Below are positions 25,551 through 33,339 of a stretch of 64,000 nucleotides of DNA, piece by piece (position 1 is the stretch's first letter; every line of letters starts with the position of its first letter). The translations under genes were made by a program, and so were the position numbers. The notes under the pieces were generated by a model that searched no databases, was not told the DNA's origin, and saw only the letters and a list, made by a program, of their open reading frames with translations. Source of the stretch: Acuticoccus sp. I52.16.1 (GTDB lineage: Bacteria > Pseudomonadota > Alphaproteobacteria > Rhizobiales > Amorphaceae); contig NZ_CP094828.1 of the NCBI RefSeq assembly GCF_022865125.1, positions 2,411,219 to 2,475,218 of the forward strand. Reading direction: 5' to 3'.

Positions 25551-26534
25551 TTAAATGGCGTGTCCGGTTCGCCGGTCTTTAAGGGCGGCAGTTAGAAGGT
25601 CTGAGTCCAGCTGGCCATTATGCTCGAGCACGGCCACGCGGGCAGCGTCGATGGCGGCGCGAGCAATATCGCAGTGAGACATGCCCTTAGCCTCGGGCAT
25701 CAGCGTGTCCCAATCGAGCTGGCTCAGATCGAAGGTGGTGAGGCTATTCTCCAGGACGGCGCGCGCCTGGGTTTCGTCCGGCAGCTCATAGCTGAAGATC
25801 GCATCGAAGCGACGGAACAACGCCTTGTCGAGCAGTTTGGCATGATTGGTCGCGGCCAGGATCAAGCTGGTACTGCGATCTTCCTCTAGAAACTTTAGAA
25901 AGGCCGTCGCAATACGGCGCGCCTCACCCACATCGTTGGGTATCGACCGCTCGGCGCCCAGAGCGTCCAGCTCGTCGAAAAAATAGACGCCCCGATTGTT
26001 GGCGATCGACTCGAACACCAAGCGAAGCTTGGCGGCGCTTTCGCCCATGTATTTGGTTATGACACCGTCGAGCTCGATCGTAAAAAGGGGTAAGGACAGC
26101 TCGCCCGACAGTGCTGCGGCAGTGCTTGTTTTGCCCGTACCGGGGGGGCCGCTCAGCAAGAGCTTGCGGCGAGGGCTCAGCCCATATTCGTCAAGCTTGT
26201 CGCGCTCGCGCTGCTCCTTCACGACCCGCTTGAGGGCTTCCGACAATCGACCGGGCAGCACCAGCGACGACAGCCTGATCGAGGGAAAGCTGGCACTAAG
26301 CAGGCCGGCGAGTTCGCCTTTCGGGCGCACCACCGGGATCGGGTCGCGCGTATGCTCGATCGTGGTCGCCTGACCGCGGGCTTCCTCGATCAGGTCGCGC
26401 AGCTCATCCGCGACTCGGGAATGCCCACGCTTAGCAGCGTCCGCAGCGAGCTGCAGAGCAACTTGTTCGAACCGGCTGCGATCGCCCTTGGTGTGGCTCC
26501 GCACGAGCGAAATGATTTGGGCAGCGCTGGCCAC
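25551..26534 (-). CDS. ietA: IetA-type AAA ATPase
   Basis: This 327-residue AAA protein has Walker A GPPGTGKT (129-136), Walker B VYFFDELDAL (D187/E188), a sensor-1 like ILAATNHAK and an arginine-finger region LFRRFDAIF. The N-terminal ~70 residues are helical. The start is GTG 26532-26534, supported by GAGGGA upstream. In IetAS the ATPase is thought to partner or restrain the subtilase. The gene sits directly before the protease gene. Confidence 0.85.
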   Translation of the reverse strand: MASAAQIISLVRSHTKGDRSRFEQVALQLAADAAKRGHSRVADELRDLIEEARGQATTIEHTRDPIPVVRPKGELAGLLSASFPSIRLSSLVLPGRLSEALKRVVKEQRERDKLDEYGLSPRRKLLLSGPPGTGKTSTAAALSGELSLPLFTIELDGVITKYMGESAAKLRLVFESIANNRGVYFFDELDALGAERSIPNDVGEARRIATAFLKFLEEDRSTSLILAATNHAKLLDKALFRRFDAIFSYELPDETQARAVLENSLTTFDLSQLDWDTLMPEAKGMSHCDIARAAIDAARVAVLEHNGQLDSDLLTAALKDRRTGHAI

Positions 26535-26673
26535 TATTTCCCTCGACGCGACAGCGAGTGATCGCCGCGTGACACGGCGTCACTCTTCAACGAATTTGCG
26601 CCGAAGCGGATCATGTTACAAGCTGGTTTTACTACTTCCAACAGCTGCCACCTGACGACTGGATCGCCGCCTC

Positions 26674-26967
26674 TCAGCGAACCCTGAATCGGATTTCCCG
26701 CACTCCAGCCGGCTCGTGGCGCCACGGCGCGCGGAGAAACAACTCCAATCTTATGTCACCGCTGCGCCGGGGCGTCACGAGGAAGACGTCGCGCCCGCGC
26801 CCGCCAAAGGTGGTGGCGGGCAGAGCCGGCAGCCGTTCGACGGTCAGCCCCTCGCAGTTGCCGGCTTCCCACCGGAACCCCGTAGTACCAGCCCCCGGCA
26901 AGGCGAGCTTGACCGCTTGGCCGACGTGGGCATCGATCACGCTGGAGCCTTCGGAGACCTCTTCCAT
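26674..26967 (-). CDS. chagasin-family (I42) cysteine-peptidase inhibitor
   Basis: This 97-residue protein has the three inhibitory loops of chagasin in order: GAGTTGFRW (residues 25-33, the NPTTG-type loop), FGGRG (54-58, GxGG-type loop) and LRAPW (78-82, RPW/F-type loop). No signal peptide is present. Chagasins block papain-like peptidases tightly. The gene begins 12 nt after the end of a papain-like peptidase gene, so it very probably encodes the cognate cytosolic inhibitor. The 139 bp between its stop and the ietA start show no gene. Confidence 0.82.
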   Translation of the reverse strand: MEEVSEGSSVIDAHVGQAVKLALPGAGTTGFRWEAGNCEGLTVERLPALPATTFGGRGRDVFLVTPRRSGDIRLELFLRAPWRHEPAGVREIRFRVR

Positions 26968-26979
26968 CAGCGTGTCATG

Positions 26980-27780
26980 TCAAACCCGCTCGACCTCGAT
27001 TCCGATGAACGGTAGTTCCTCGTCCAACCCGCACTGGCCATAGGCGATACGGCAAAAGCCGTCCTCCCCCCACCCCCGAGACCAGCTGTTCTTTACGATC
27101 CAGCAGGAAGCCCCGTCATCATAGCCGACTATGCAGACCGCATGGAGACCGACTTCGTCTCCCGCGGCATGTTCGTAAACCCCGCCTTTATAGAAGCGGA
27201 AATCGTCAAACACGCGCATCCCCGCGATCACCGGACCGCGAACCACAGCCCAGCGGCGGTCTTCGGCACTGTGCGCAGTCTGCCAGGAGACGACCCTGAG
27301 GACGGGCGGGATCCGCTTGCACTTGGCGTGGACGACATACGGGAAGTCGGCTTCGAGGCCGACACCCTGGCTAGCCCGCACCAGCGCGGGAATGAAGTCC
27401 CAACCGTCATCGCAGCAGGGACCGCAGCCGCAATAGAAAAGATCGGCTTCCGCGAGATCAAGGTCGGCCTCCTCGTCTTCCAGGATTGCCAGCGCGCTCT
27501 CCATGGCGGCGCAGGTCGCGAAGGCGACACAGGACCCACAGATATCTTGATATCGCGCTGCCGTGACGCGGCTTGCGTCGCGCCAGTCGACCTTGGTCGG
27601 TCGTGATCCCCTGAACGCTTCCGGGACCATGGTAGCGACCTGGAGCGCCGGCGCATCGAGGTTGGAAGGGCGCAGGCCGAACCGGCCCGGCGTGGCGACG
27701 GTGGCTGAAATTGGTGTGTCTCCGGCAAGCCATTTTAGTTTACGAGCAGAGATCGCATTCTCGACGTCCACCAGTTCCAT
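26980..27780 (-). CDS. papain-like (C1A) cysteine peptidase, cytosolic
   Basis: This 266-residue protein has oxyanion Q78, catalytic C84 in CGSCVAFA, H213 in GLHAVCIVGY and N231 in WIVKNSWSRGWGEDGF. The Q-to-C spacing of six equals that of papain. There is no signal peptide and no recognisable I29 pro-domain; about 60 N-terminal residues precede the fold. Extra cysteines occur at FYCGCGPCC. It is the first gene of a reverse unit: peptidase, chagasin inhibitor, ietA, ietS. Association with IetAS suggests a proteolytic conflict module in which the inhibitor acts as an antidote (inference). Confidence 0.85.
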   Translation of the reverse strand: MELVDVENAISARKLKWLAGDTPISATVATPGRFGLRPSNLDAPALQVATMVPEAFRGSRPTKVDWRDASRVTAARYQDICGSCVAFATCAAMESALAILEDEEADLDLAEADLFYCGCGPCCDDGWDFIPALVRASQGVGLEADFPYVVHAKCKRIPPVLRVVSWQTAHSAEDRRWAVVRGPVIAGMRVFDDFRFYKGGVYEHAAGDEVGLHAVCIVGYDDGASCWIVKNSWSRGWGEDGFCRIAYGQCGLDEELPFIGIEVERV

Positions 27781-28143
27781 TGCTCATTCGTGTCCCTGTT
27801 GCAGCTCGACGGCCCAGGCGGAGCATGCCTATCAGACGTTCCGCCGATGCGGAACAAGGCATCAGGGACGGACAAGTTGCGACTCTCCCCTAGGCGATTG
27901 TTCCGCAGGTGGACCGACCTTTGGCCAGTGCTCAAACCCTGAAAAGGATGCTGGGGCCCGGCAACTGGCCATCAACGGGGTTCAGAATTAACGTGACTAG
28001 GTGACTGAAACGACGGTCAGATTCTAGCGCTCTGGCAAGCGAAGCCGGGGGTTGCATGCGCCCCACTTCGGTCAAGGCAAGCGGCTGCTCCTGGCGCCTT
28101 CAAGATCGTGAACCGCGATCTATGGTTGTGAGTGCCCCCCCCC
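27781..28143. other. gene-free stretch upstream of the papain-like gene
   Basis: No convincing gene is seen in these 363 bp. The region lies between the start of the papain-like peptidase gene (reverse) and an IS110-like remnant (forward). It should contain the promoter of the peptidase/IetAS unit, but no clear boxes stand out. Confidence 0.5.
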
Positions 28144-28219
28144 TGTCTGTTGCCAAGGTGGTAGCATCAGAGTTGCGGAAGGAAGCCCGTCCCCCCCGAG
28201 GGTTGCCGAACCCGTTACC
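28144..28219 (+). repeat. IS110-family left-end-like remnant, copy 1
   Basis: From tgtctgttgcc onwards, 76 positions align without gaps to 49899-49974 with about 17 mismatches (roughly 78% identity). Both share ggtggtagc and a GC-rich stretch around agcccgtccc. The 49.9-kb copy precedes a truncated IS110 transposase start, so this copy is probably the non-coding left end of a related element, the region that carries bridge RNA in the IS110 family. No transposase follows here; phage lysis sequence begins instead. Confidence 0.55.
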
Positions 28220-28221
28220 GC

Positions 28222-28491
28222 TGGCCGAGCGATGTAGCACTGCCGCCCGATATTGAGCCGCTGGCAAAGTCCGGCGTCGTGCAGGGCACAAGCATCGCCG
28301 TCGCTAGCGGCGGAGCGATCGTCGCCGAGAGCCTACCCGCGCTGGTCACTGAACTCGAGCGCGCCGATCGGCACATCCAGGCGGGGACGATCTTCGGCAT
28401 TGTCATCGGCGTGCTGATCGTTGCCGGAGGCGGATATGCGCTTTGGCGGCGGATCAAGGCTGCTCGGCAGCTCGGCGAGGAGGCTGCGTGA
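28222..28491 (+). pseudogene. 3' remnant of a phage endolysin/holin-like gene with C-terminal TM segment
   Basis: An open frame with no good start reads LPPDIEPLAKSGVVQGTS. A single transmembrane segment follows (GTIFGIVIGVLIVAGGGYALW), then a basic tail ending at TGA 28489-28491. This composition is seen at the C-terminus of phage muramidase-type lysins with holin-like tails. The N-terminal catalytic part is missing and replaced by the IS110-like remnant. The stop overlaps the next ATG (TGATG), as in lysis cassettes. Confidence 0.45.
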
Positions 28492-28733
28492 TGAGCTGGC
28501 TCCTCGCTCTGCCGTGGGTGCGGCGGCTTGGGATGTACGCCGCCGCTGCCGGCGCCTTCCTTGCGGCGCTGGCCGCGATCCGTCAATCGGGCGAGCGCAG
28601 CGGGCGTCTCCAAGAGCAACTCGAACAGGAACGGGAGGTGTCCGATGCGCGTCAGCGGATGCTCGATGCGTCGCGCGATCGTCCTCGCGGGCGTGATGAT
28701 CTCGCTCGGCGCATGCGCGACGGCGAGTTCTGA
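28491..28733 (+). CDS. Rz-like phage inner-membrane spanin candidate
   Basis: This 80-residue protein has one N-terminal transmembrane segment (LGMYAAAAGAFLAALAAI) followed by a charged coiled-coil-like region (ERSGRLQEQLEQEREVSDAR). That is the layout of phage Rz i-spanins. A lipoprotein gene is embedded in another frame from 28645, the hallmark of Rz/Rz1 pairs. It starts at ATG 28491, sharing one base with the upstream stop. Confidence 0.55.
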   Translation: MSWLLALPWVRRLGMYAAAAGAFLAALAAIRQSGERSGRLQEQLEQEREVSDARQRMLDASRDRPRGRDDLARRMRDGEF

Positions 28734-28917
28734 GCACGGCGTCGCGTGCGTGCCGGTGCCGGAGTACCGGCAAGAGTTGCTCGACCAGGCCGCGGGTGAG
28801 GTTGATCGGCTGCCCGACGGCTCGCCGGTCCTGGATATGCTTGAGGACTACGCGGTGATGCGGGCGCAGGGGCGGGTTTGCGCCGAGACACGAGGCAATC
28901 TAACAGTCCGTCCCTGA
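28645..28917 (+). CDS. Rz1-like lipoprotein (o-spanin candidate), overlapping the Rz-like gene
   Basis: Read in a different frame, this 90-residue protein contains MRRAIVLAGVMISLGACATASS, an export signal with a lipobox ending LGAC. The mature part is short and rich in Pro/Glu (VPVPEYRQELLDQAAGEVDR). Translation may begin at 28645 or 28666. The first third lies inside the Rz-like gene. It marks the end of a phage lysis cassette that has lost its phage. DNA from 28918 to 29027 belongs to the next gene's leader. Confidence 0.55.
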   Translation: MRVSGCSMRRAIVLAGVMISLGACATASSEHGVACVPVPEYRQELLDQAAGEVDRLPDGSPVLDMLEDYAVMRAQGRVCAETRGNLTVRP

Positions 28918-29027
28918 AACAAGCGAATCTTGCGTCGTCACATCTGGCCTTCCATCCTTCGGCTGTGCGGAGGCTAATGCGGGTCCGTGTTCGCTCCGTC
29001 CGACTGAGCCTGCGCGAAGGTCATCCC

Positions 29028-32000
29028 ATGTCTCGCATATTCATAAGCCATTCGAGCAAAGACAATGCCGGTGCCGTCGCGCTTGCCGATTGGCTCACGC
29101 GCAACGGATGGAACGACCTTTTCCTCGATCTCGATCCGGAGCGAGGCATTGCGGCGGGGGAGCGCTGGGAGCGAGCTCTCCATGATGCGGCGGACCGATG
29201 TGAAGCCGTCATTTTTCTCGTCAGTCGCAACTGGATCGCGTCCGATTGGTGTGGGCGTGAATACGATCTTGCGCAGAAACTGTCCAAGCGTCTCTTTGGC
29301 GTACTTATCGACGATCTGACGATTCCGGAGATCCCCCCGCGCTTCACGGCGACTTGGCAATTCACTGATCTGCAGTCCGGGGAAGATCACGAGCTATTTC
29401 GCGCCCTCGTCCCGCCGTCAGACATCGAGCTCCACGTCACGTTCTCGAAGAAGGGCTTGATCCGATTGCGGCAGGGACTCATGCGCGCCGGGCTCGATGC
29501 GCGCTTCTTCGCCTGGCCGCCGGCCGATGACCCCGATAGAGCGCCTTATCGCGGTCTTTTGCCGCTCGAAGCCGCGGACGCTGGGATATTCTACGGCAGG
29601 GAAGCCCCCCTTGTTGTCGCCATTGACGCGCTCCGGGATCTTGCCGGCCGCGGCGCGCCCAGGCTTTTCGTCGTTCAGGGTGCGTCCGGAGCCGGTAAGT
29701 CGTCGTTCCTGCGTGCCGGCCTTTTGCCACGGCTGGCCCGCGACGACCGCGTCTTTCGACCGCTCCTTCCGATCCGCCCGTTCCGAGCAGTCCTGACTGG
29801 CGAAAAGGGTAGCTTTGTTGCTTCGCTTCAGGCGAGCTTCGGACGAGCTGGGATGGCTTCGTCGCGTGCCGACGTGGAGCCTCTATTCGCAGACCCAATC
29901 AGCCTCGGGCAACGTCTCGCGGAACTGGCGTTTAGGGCCCGTGTTCCACCGATGCCCGGCGAGGCACCGATACGCGCTCCGGTAATCATCATTCCCGTAG
30001 ATCAGGCCGAAGAGCTCTCTCAGTCTGAGGGCGCTGGCGAAGCAGCCCGCTTTCTCACGCTGATCCGCGAGCTCACGGAGTCGGACACCGTGCATAACGT
30101 GGGTGGCGAACGAGTTCCTCTGCGGGTTCTAGCGCTGTTCACTATCCGCACCGAGGCGTACAGCGCACTTCAAACGGCGACCGCACTGGACGGTCTGAAG
30201 CAGACCGTATTCAGCCTCGGCCCGATGCCGAAAGGTGCGTTCGAAACGGTGATCGAGGGGCCCGCGCGCCGCCGCACCGCTGAGACCAGAAAGCCGCTGA
30301 TAATCGAGCCTACACTGACTGAAGCGCTTCTCGCCGATGTGGAGAATGGCGGCGGCCGGGACACGCTACCACTCCTTGCGTTCACACTTGAGCGCCTGTT
30401 TCGCCAATTTCAGAACCTCAGTGGCACGACTTCGCTCTCCTTGGCGAACTACCAGACGCTTGGGCGGCTTCCGGGTGCCATCGAAGCCGCGGTTACTCAA
30501 GCCTTTGAAGCGGCCGATTTGGATCCGCGTGTGCCGAAAGATCCGGTTGCGCGGCTGGAGAACATGCGTCTTGGGCTTATTCCATGGCTTGCTGGCATCG
30601 ATCCAGTGACGAAAGAGCCGCGAAGGAGAGTCGCTCGGCTATCGGAAATCCCGGAAAATGCGCGTCCATTGATCGGCCACCTTGTAAGTGCGCGGCTTAT
30701 CACATCCGATCGCACACCCGGTGCCGATGAAGCCACCCTCGAGCCTGCACACGAAGCACTCCTTCGGCGGTGGTCGACGATGAGGGGGTGGCTGAACGAT
30801 GACGCTGATCTCCTTTCTACGTTGGAAGGGGTTCTCCAAGCCACACGTGAGTGGGAGGCCAACGAAGGACGTTCCGAATGGTTGATCCATTCGGCAGGAC
30901 GCCTGGACGATGCCGAGCGTCTACTAATCCGACCAGATCTTGCTGATGGTGCCATGGCTGACGGTGGCGGTCGACGAGGAGAGATTGGCAAGAAGCTTGG
31001 TTCATCGGAACGCAATTATCTGGCCGCGTGCCGAATTGCGTACAACGCCCAGCGCGATCGTGAGCTGTCGATTACGCGACAGCTCAAGGAAGAAGCCGAG
31101 TTACGCGCAGCCGCCGAAAGCGCGCACGCAAAAGCGGAGCATGAGAAAGCCGAAGAGGCCAACCAACGAGCCGCAGCTGAGCGACGTGGAAAAAAACGGG
31201 CGCTTCGGCTGAGCTACGTTGCGGCGGGGGCGCTTGTACTTACCACGGTGGCGGCTGGTATTGCCGCGAGCAAATGGCTGGAGGCCAGAAATGCGCATGA
31301 TGTGACTTTCGGCTTCGTGCAGGGCGTCGTTTCAAATCTCGCCGACAGCCACTCCGATTTAATTGGAATGCCGAGAGGTCAGTTGATCGGCCTGCTTCGC
31401 AGCGCGTCCGCTTTGGCCGAGCAGGCAGCTAATTATTCTCGCAGAAACGCCGCTTCAGTGAGGGCCCGGCTCAATTCCGGAAAAAGTCTTGCCCTGGCAT
31501 TCATTGAAATCGGAGACATCGAGACTGCTGATACCGCCCTCTCTGATGCACTTCAACTCGCAGTAACATCCTGCCACGAATTTAATGATTCGTCGGTATG
31601 TGCCATCGGCAGCGAAGTTGCTCTTCTGTATGCCGATTTGTTGTTTGCAAATCATCGCATTTCTGTGGGGGTCGATACCCTCAAGGATGGGCTCAAATTG
31701 GCACACGCCAGCGGCACGTTCGACGGCGAAATAGCGCAGGCTCGTATACAAAATCGATTGGGAGACTACTACTACGCACGCCGCGAACTCGTGGTTGCTG
31801 AGTCGCTTTTCAGCGGCGCAATAGCGTCATTGGAGACGAACGCATTACAATCTGATCAACGGCTGATCAGTGTAAAAATTAGGGCGTTGGTACGATTGGC
31901 AAATACCTCTGCGCTGAAAGGCCAGCAGAACGAAGCTCTTTCTGGCTTGGTGAATGCAGTTGAATTGGCAGAGAGACAAATTCTGAGCGCTGATGGCCGT

Positions 32001-32621
32001 ATTACGCCCCTCTTAGATTTATCATTTGCTCTTGAAAGCCTGTACCGACTGGATGGATACGATGGCGAAGGTGTTCCCCTTCCCGAATGGCATTCATTGT
32101 ATAGAGCAATCAGATTGCTTTCTGAAGCACGCGGCCACGACCCTAAGAATGCAGAAGTCCGAATCGCGCTGCTGCGCCTTCAAGCAGTTTACAGTCGTCT
32201 AAGCCCGAGTGTAAGTGTATCCGAAAGTGAGCAAGTTTCTTACGAAAGATTAATTGAATCATGGGGTGATCTACCTGAAAAGCAGCGCCAACTCCCGGAG
32301 ACTGCAGCGTTCTTGGTCTCTCTGGCACTGGATGCTGTAACGGCTGCCGAAAATGATCAAACTAAAGATTCCCTTATTCAAAGAGCCCTCAGCGCATCAG
32401 AGCCGGTTGTCTATCATGCAGACTGGAATATTGATTATCTATTACTTATTCGTGAAGTTTTAGATAGAGCTCCTCCGAAAGGCGGTAGTTGCAACGAAAG
32501 AGTTGCGGCTATTGGTAACGCGGTAGCAACATTCTCTCAGCAGAATCGCAAATCAGTTTATAAAATATTCGAATCGACTTGCTTCGACTTACCTTTAATT
32601 AAATTTTCAGCTACTCCTTGA
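29028..32621 (+). CDS. TIR - nSTAND1 NTPase - coiled coil - TM - TPR-like conflict protein
   Basis: This is a 1197-residue protein. Residues 1-100 form a TIR domain (MSRIFISHSSKD start, WCGRE with candidate catalytic E78). An nSTAND1-type NTPase follows, with Walker A GASGAGKS (218-225) and Walker B VIIIPVDQAEEL (D325). A winged-helix-like part leads to an Ala/Glu coiled coil at about 690-725. One transmembrane segment comes next (YVAAGALVLTTVAAGIAA, about 729-746), then an all-helical TPR-like C-terminus. TIR domains cleave NAD+ on activation, and STAND proteins sense invaders. ATG 29028 is chosen because the TIR starts there. The last ~450 codons are markedly AT-richer than the rest, suggesting recombination. 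Confidence 0.85.
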   Translation: MSRIFISHSSKDNAGAVALADWLTRNGWNDLFLDLDPERGIAAGERWERALHDAADRCEAVIFLVSRNWIASDWCGREYDLAQKLSKRLFGVLIDDLTIPEIPPRFTATWQFTDLQSGEDHELFRALVPPSDIELHVTFSKKGLIRLRQGLMRAGLDARFFAWPPADDPDRAPYRGLLPLEAADAGIFYGREAPLVVAIDALRDLAGRGAPRLFVVQGASGAGKSSFLRAGLLPRLARDDRVFRPLLPIRPFRAVLTGEKGSFVASLQASFGRAGMASSRADVEPLFADPISLGQRLAELAFRARVPPMPGEAPIRAPVIIIPVDQAEELSQSEGAGEAARFLTLIRELTESDTVHNVGGERVPLRVLALFTIRTEAYSALQTATALDGLKQTVFSLGPMPKGAFETVIEGPARRRTAETRKPLIIEPTLTEALLADVENGGGRDTLPLLAFTLERLFRQFQNLSGTTSLSLANYQTLGRLPGAIEAAVTQAFEAADLDPRVPKDPVARLENMRLGLIPWLAGIDPVTKEPRRRVARLSEIPENARPLIGHLVSARLITSDRTPGADEATLEPAHEALLRRWSTMRGWLNDDADLLSTLEGVLQATREWEANEGRSEWLIHSAGRLDDAERLLIRPDLADGAMADGGGRRGEIGKKLGSSERNYLAACRIAYNAQRDRELSITRQLKEEAELRAAAESAHAKAEHEKAEEANQRAAAERRGKKRALRLSYVAAGALVLTTVAAGIAASKWLEARNAHDVTFGFVQGVVSNLADSHSDLIGMPRGQLIGLLRSASALAEQAANYSRRNAASVRARLNSGKSLALAFIEIGDIETADTALSDALQLAVTSCHEFNDSSVCAIGSEVALLYADLLFANHRISVGVDTLKDGLKLAHASGTFDGEIAQARIQNRLGDYYYARRELVVAESLFSGAIASLETNALQSDQRLISVKIRALVRLANTSALKGQQNEALSGLVNAVELAERQILSADGRITPLLDLSFALESLYRLDGYDGEGVPLPEWHSLYRAIRLLSEARGHDPKNAEVRIALLRLQAVYSRLSPSVSVSESEQVSYERLIESWGDLPEKQRQLPETAAFLVSLALDAVTAAENDQTKDSLIQRALSASEPVVYHADWNIDYLLLIREVLDRAPPKGGSCNERVAAIGNAVATFSQQNRKSVYKIFESTCFDLPLIKFSATP

Positions 32622-33306
32622 GGGGACACGAATCGCAATAACAATCCACACCAGGGTAAATTTGGCGCATTATTGAATTTGCTCGTTCCTCAATTGCGCG
32701 GTTTACAATGCCGCTGATTTCAAAGCCGGCGTCATACTGCGCCCAACCGGCCTCTGCAGAATTGCTTTCAACTAACGCGCCATCCAATATTCGGGCTATT
32801 GTTGAAGTAACCCAAAGTTGCGATCCGTAGGTAGTCCCGCCTTCTGCGTATCGGGCAATATGGGCGCTCGAAAAAACAACGACGCCGTCTCTACTGCTCG
32901 GAAAAGCCTTCGATGCACATGATCTCACTATGACTCCGTTGTCGTACACGAGGCTGATCGATCTTTCACAAAGATCCCCACTGTAGATTAACTCGGCAGC
33001 AGCATAGATTTTATTGAAATCAGCGTTTGTTTCGAATTCACAATAAAGCGACTCGGTTCCGCCTCCGCAGTTGAAGCATACACCACTCCGACCTATGACG
33101 CGATTTGCGTCCTGGCCACTGCGAAATACGTCTCTCGCTCTCCCCTGTGCGCCTGACGCGACGTCCAACTCAAATGGAGGGTCAAGGTCGAGTATCGAGC
33201 GTTCCAATTGATTAAATATTCGGTCGGTTCCAAATGAATTCTCGGCGTTCGCTTCGTTTACTAAAAGTAATGCGAAGCAAAGCCATAAAAAAAGCATGGC
33301 CTGCAT
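32611..33306 (-). CDS. secreted Cys-containing protein of unknown function
   Basis: This 231-residue protein has a signal peptide (MQAMLFLWLCFALLLVNEANA). The mature part contains cysteines in VCFNCGGG, YCEFE, DLCER, SCASKA and a terminal CYCDSCPLKE. I recognise no family. It is convergent with the TIR-nSTAND gene, and their 3' ends overlap by 11 bp. It is AT-richer than the surroundings, like the 3' half of that gene. A periplasmic partner or immunity-like role is possible but unsupported. Confidence 0.6.
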   Translation of the reverse strand: MQAMLFLWLCFALLLVNEANAENSFGTDRIFNQLERSILDLDPPFELDVASGAQGRARDVFRSGQDANRVIGRSGVCFNCGGGTESLYCEFETNADFNKIYAAAELIYSGDLCERSISLVYDNGVIVRSCASKAFPSSRDGVVVFSSAHIARYAEGGTTYGSQLWVTSTIARILDGALVESNSAEAGWAQYDAGFEISGIVNRAIEERANSIMRQIYPGVDCYCDSCPLKE

Positions 33307-33339
33307 TGCGGTGTCCTTTCGAACAGCGAGTTGACAGTT

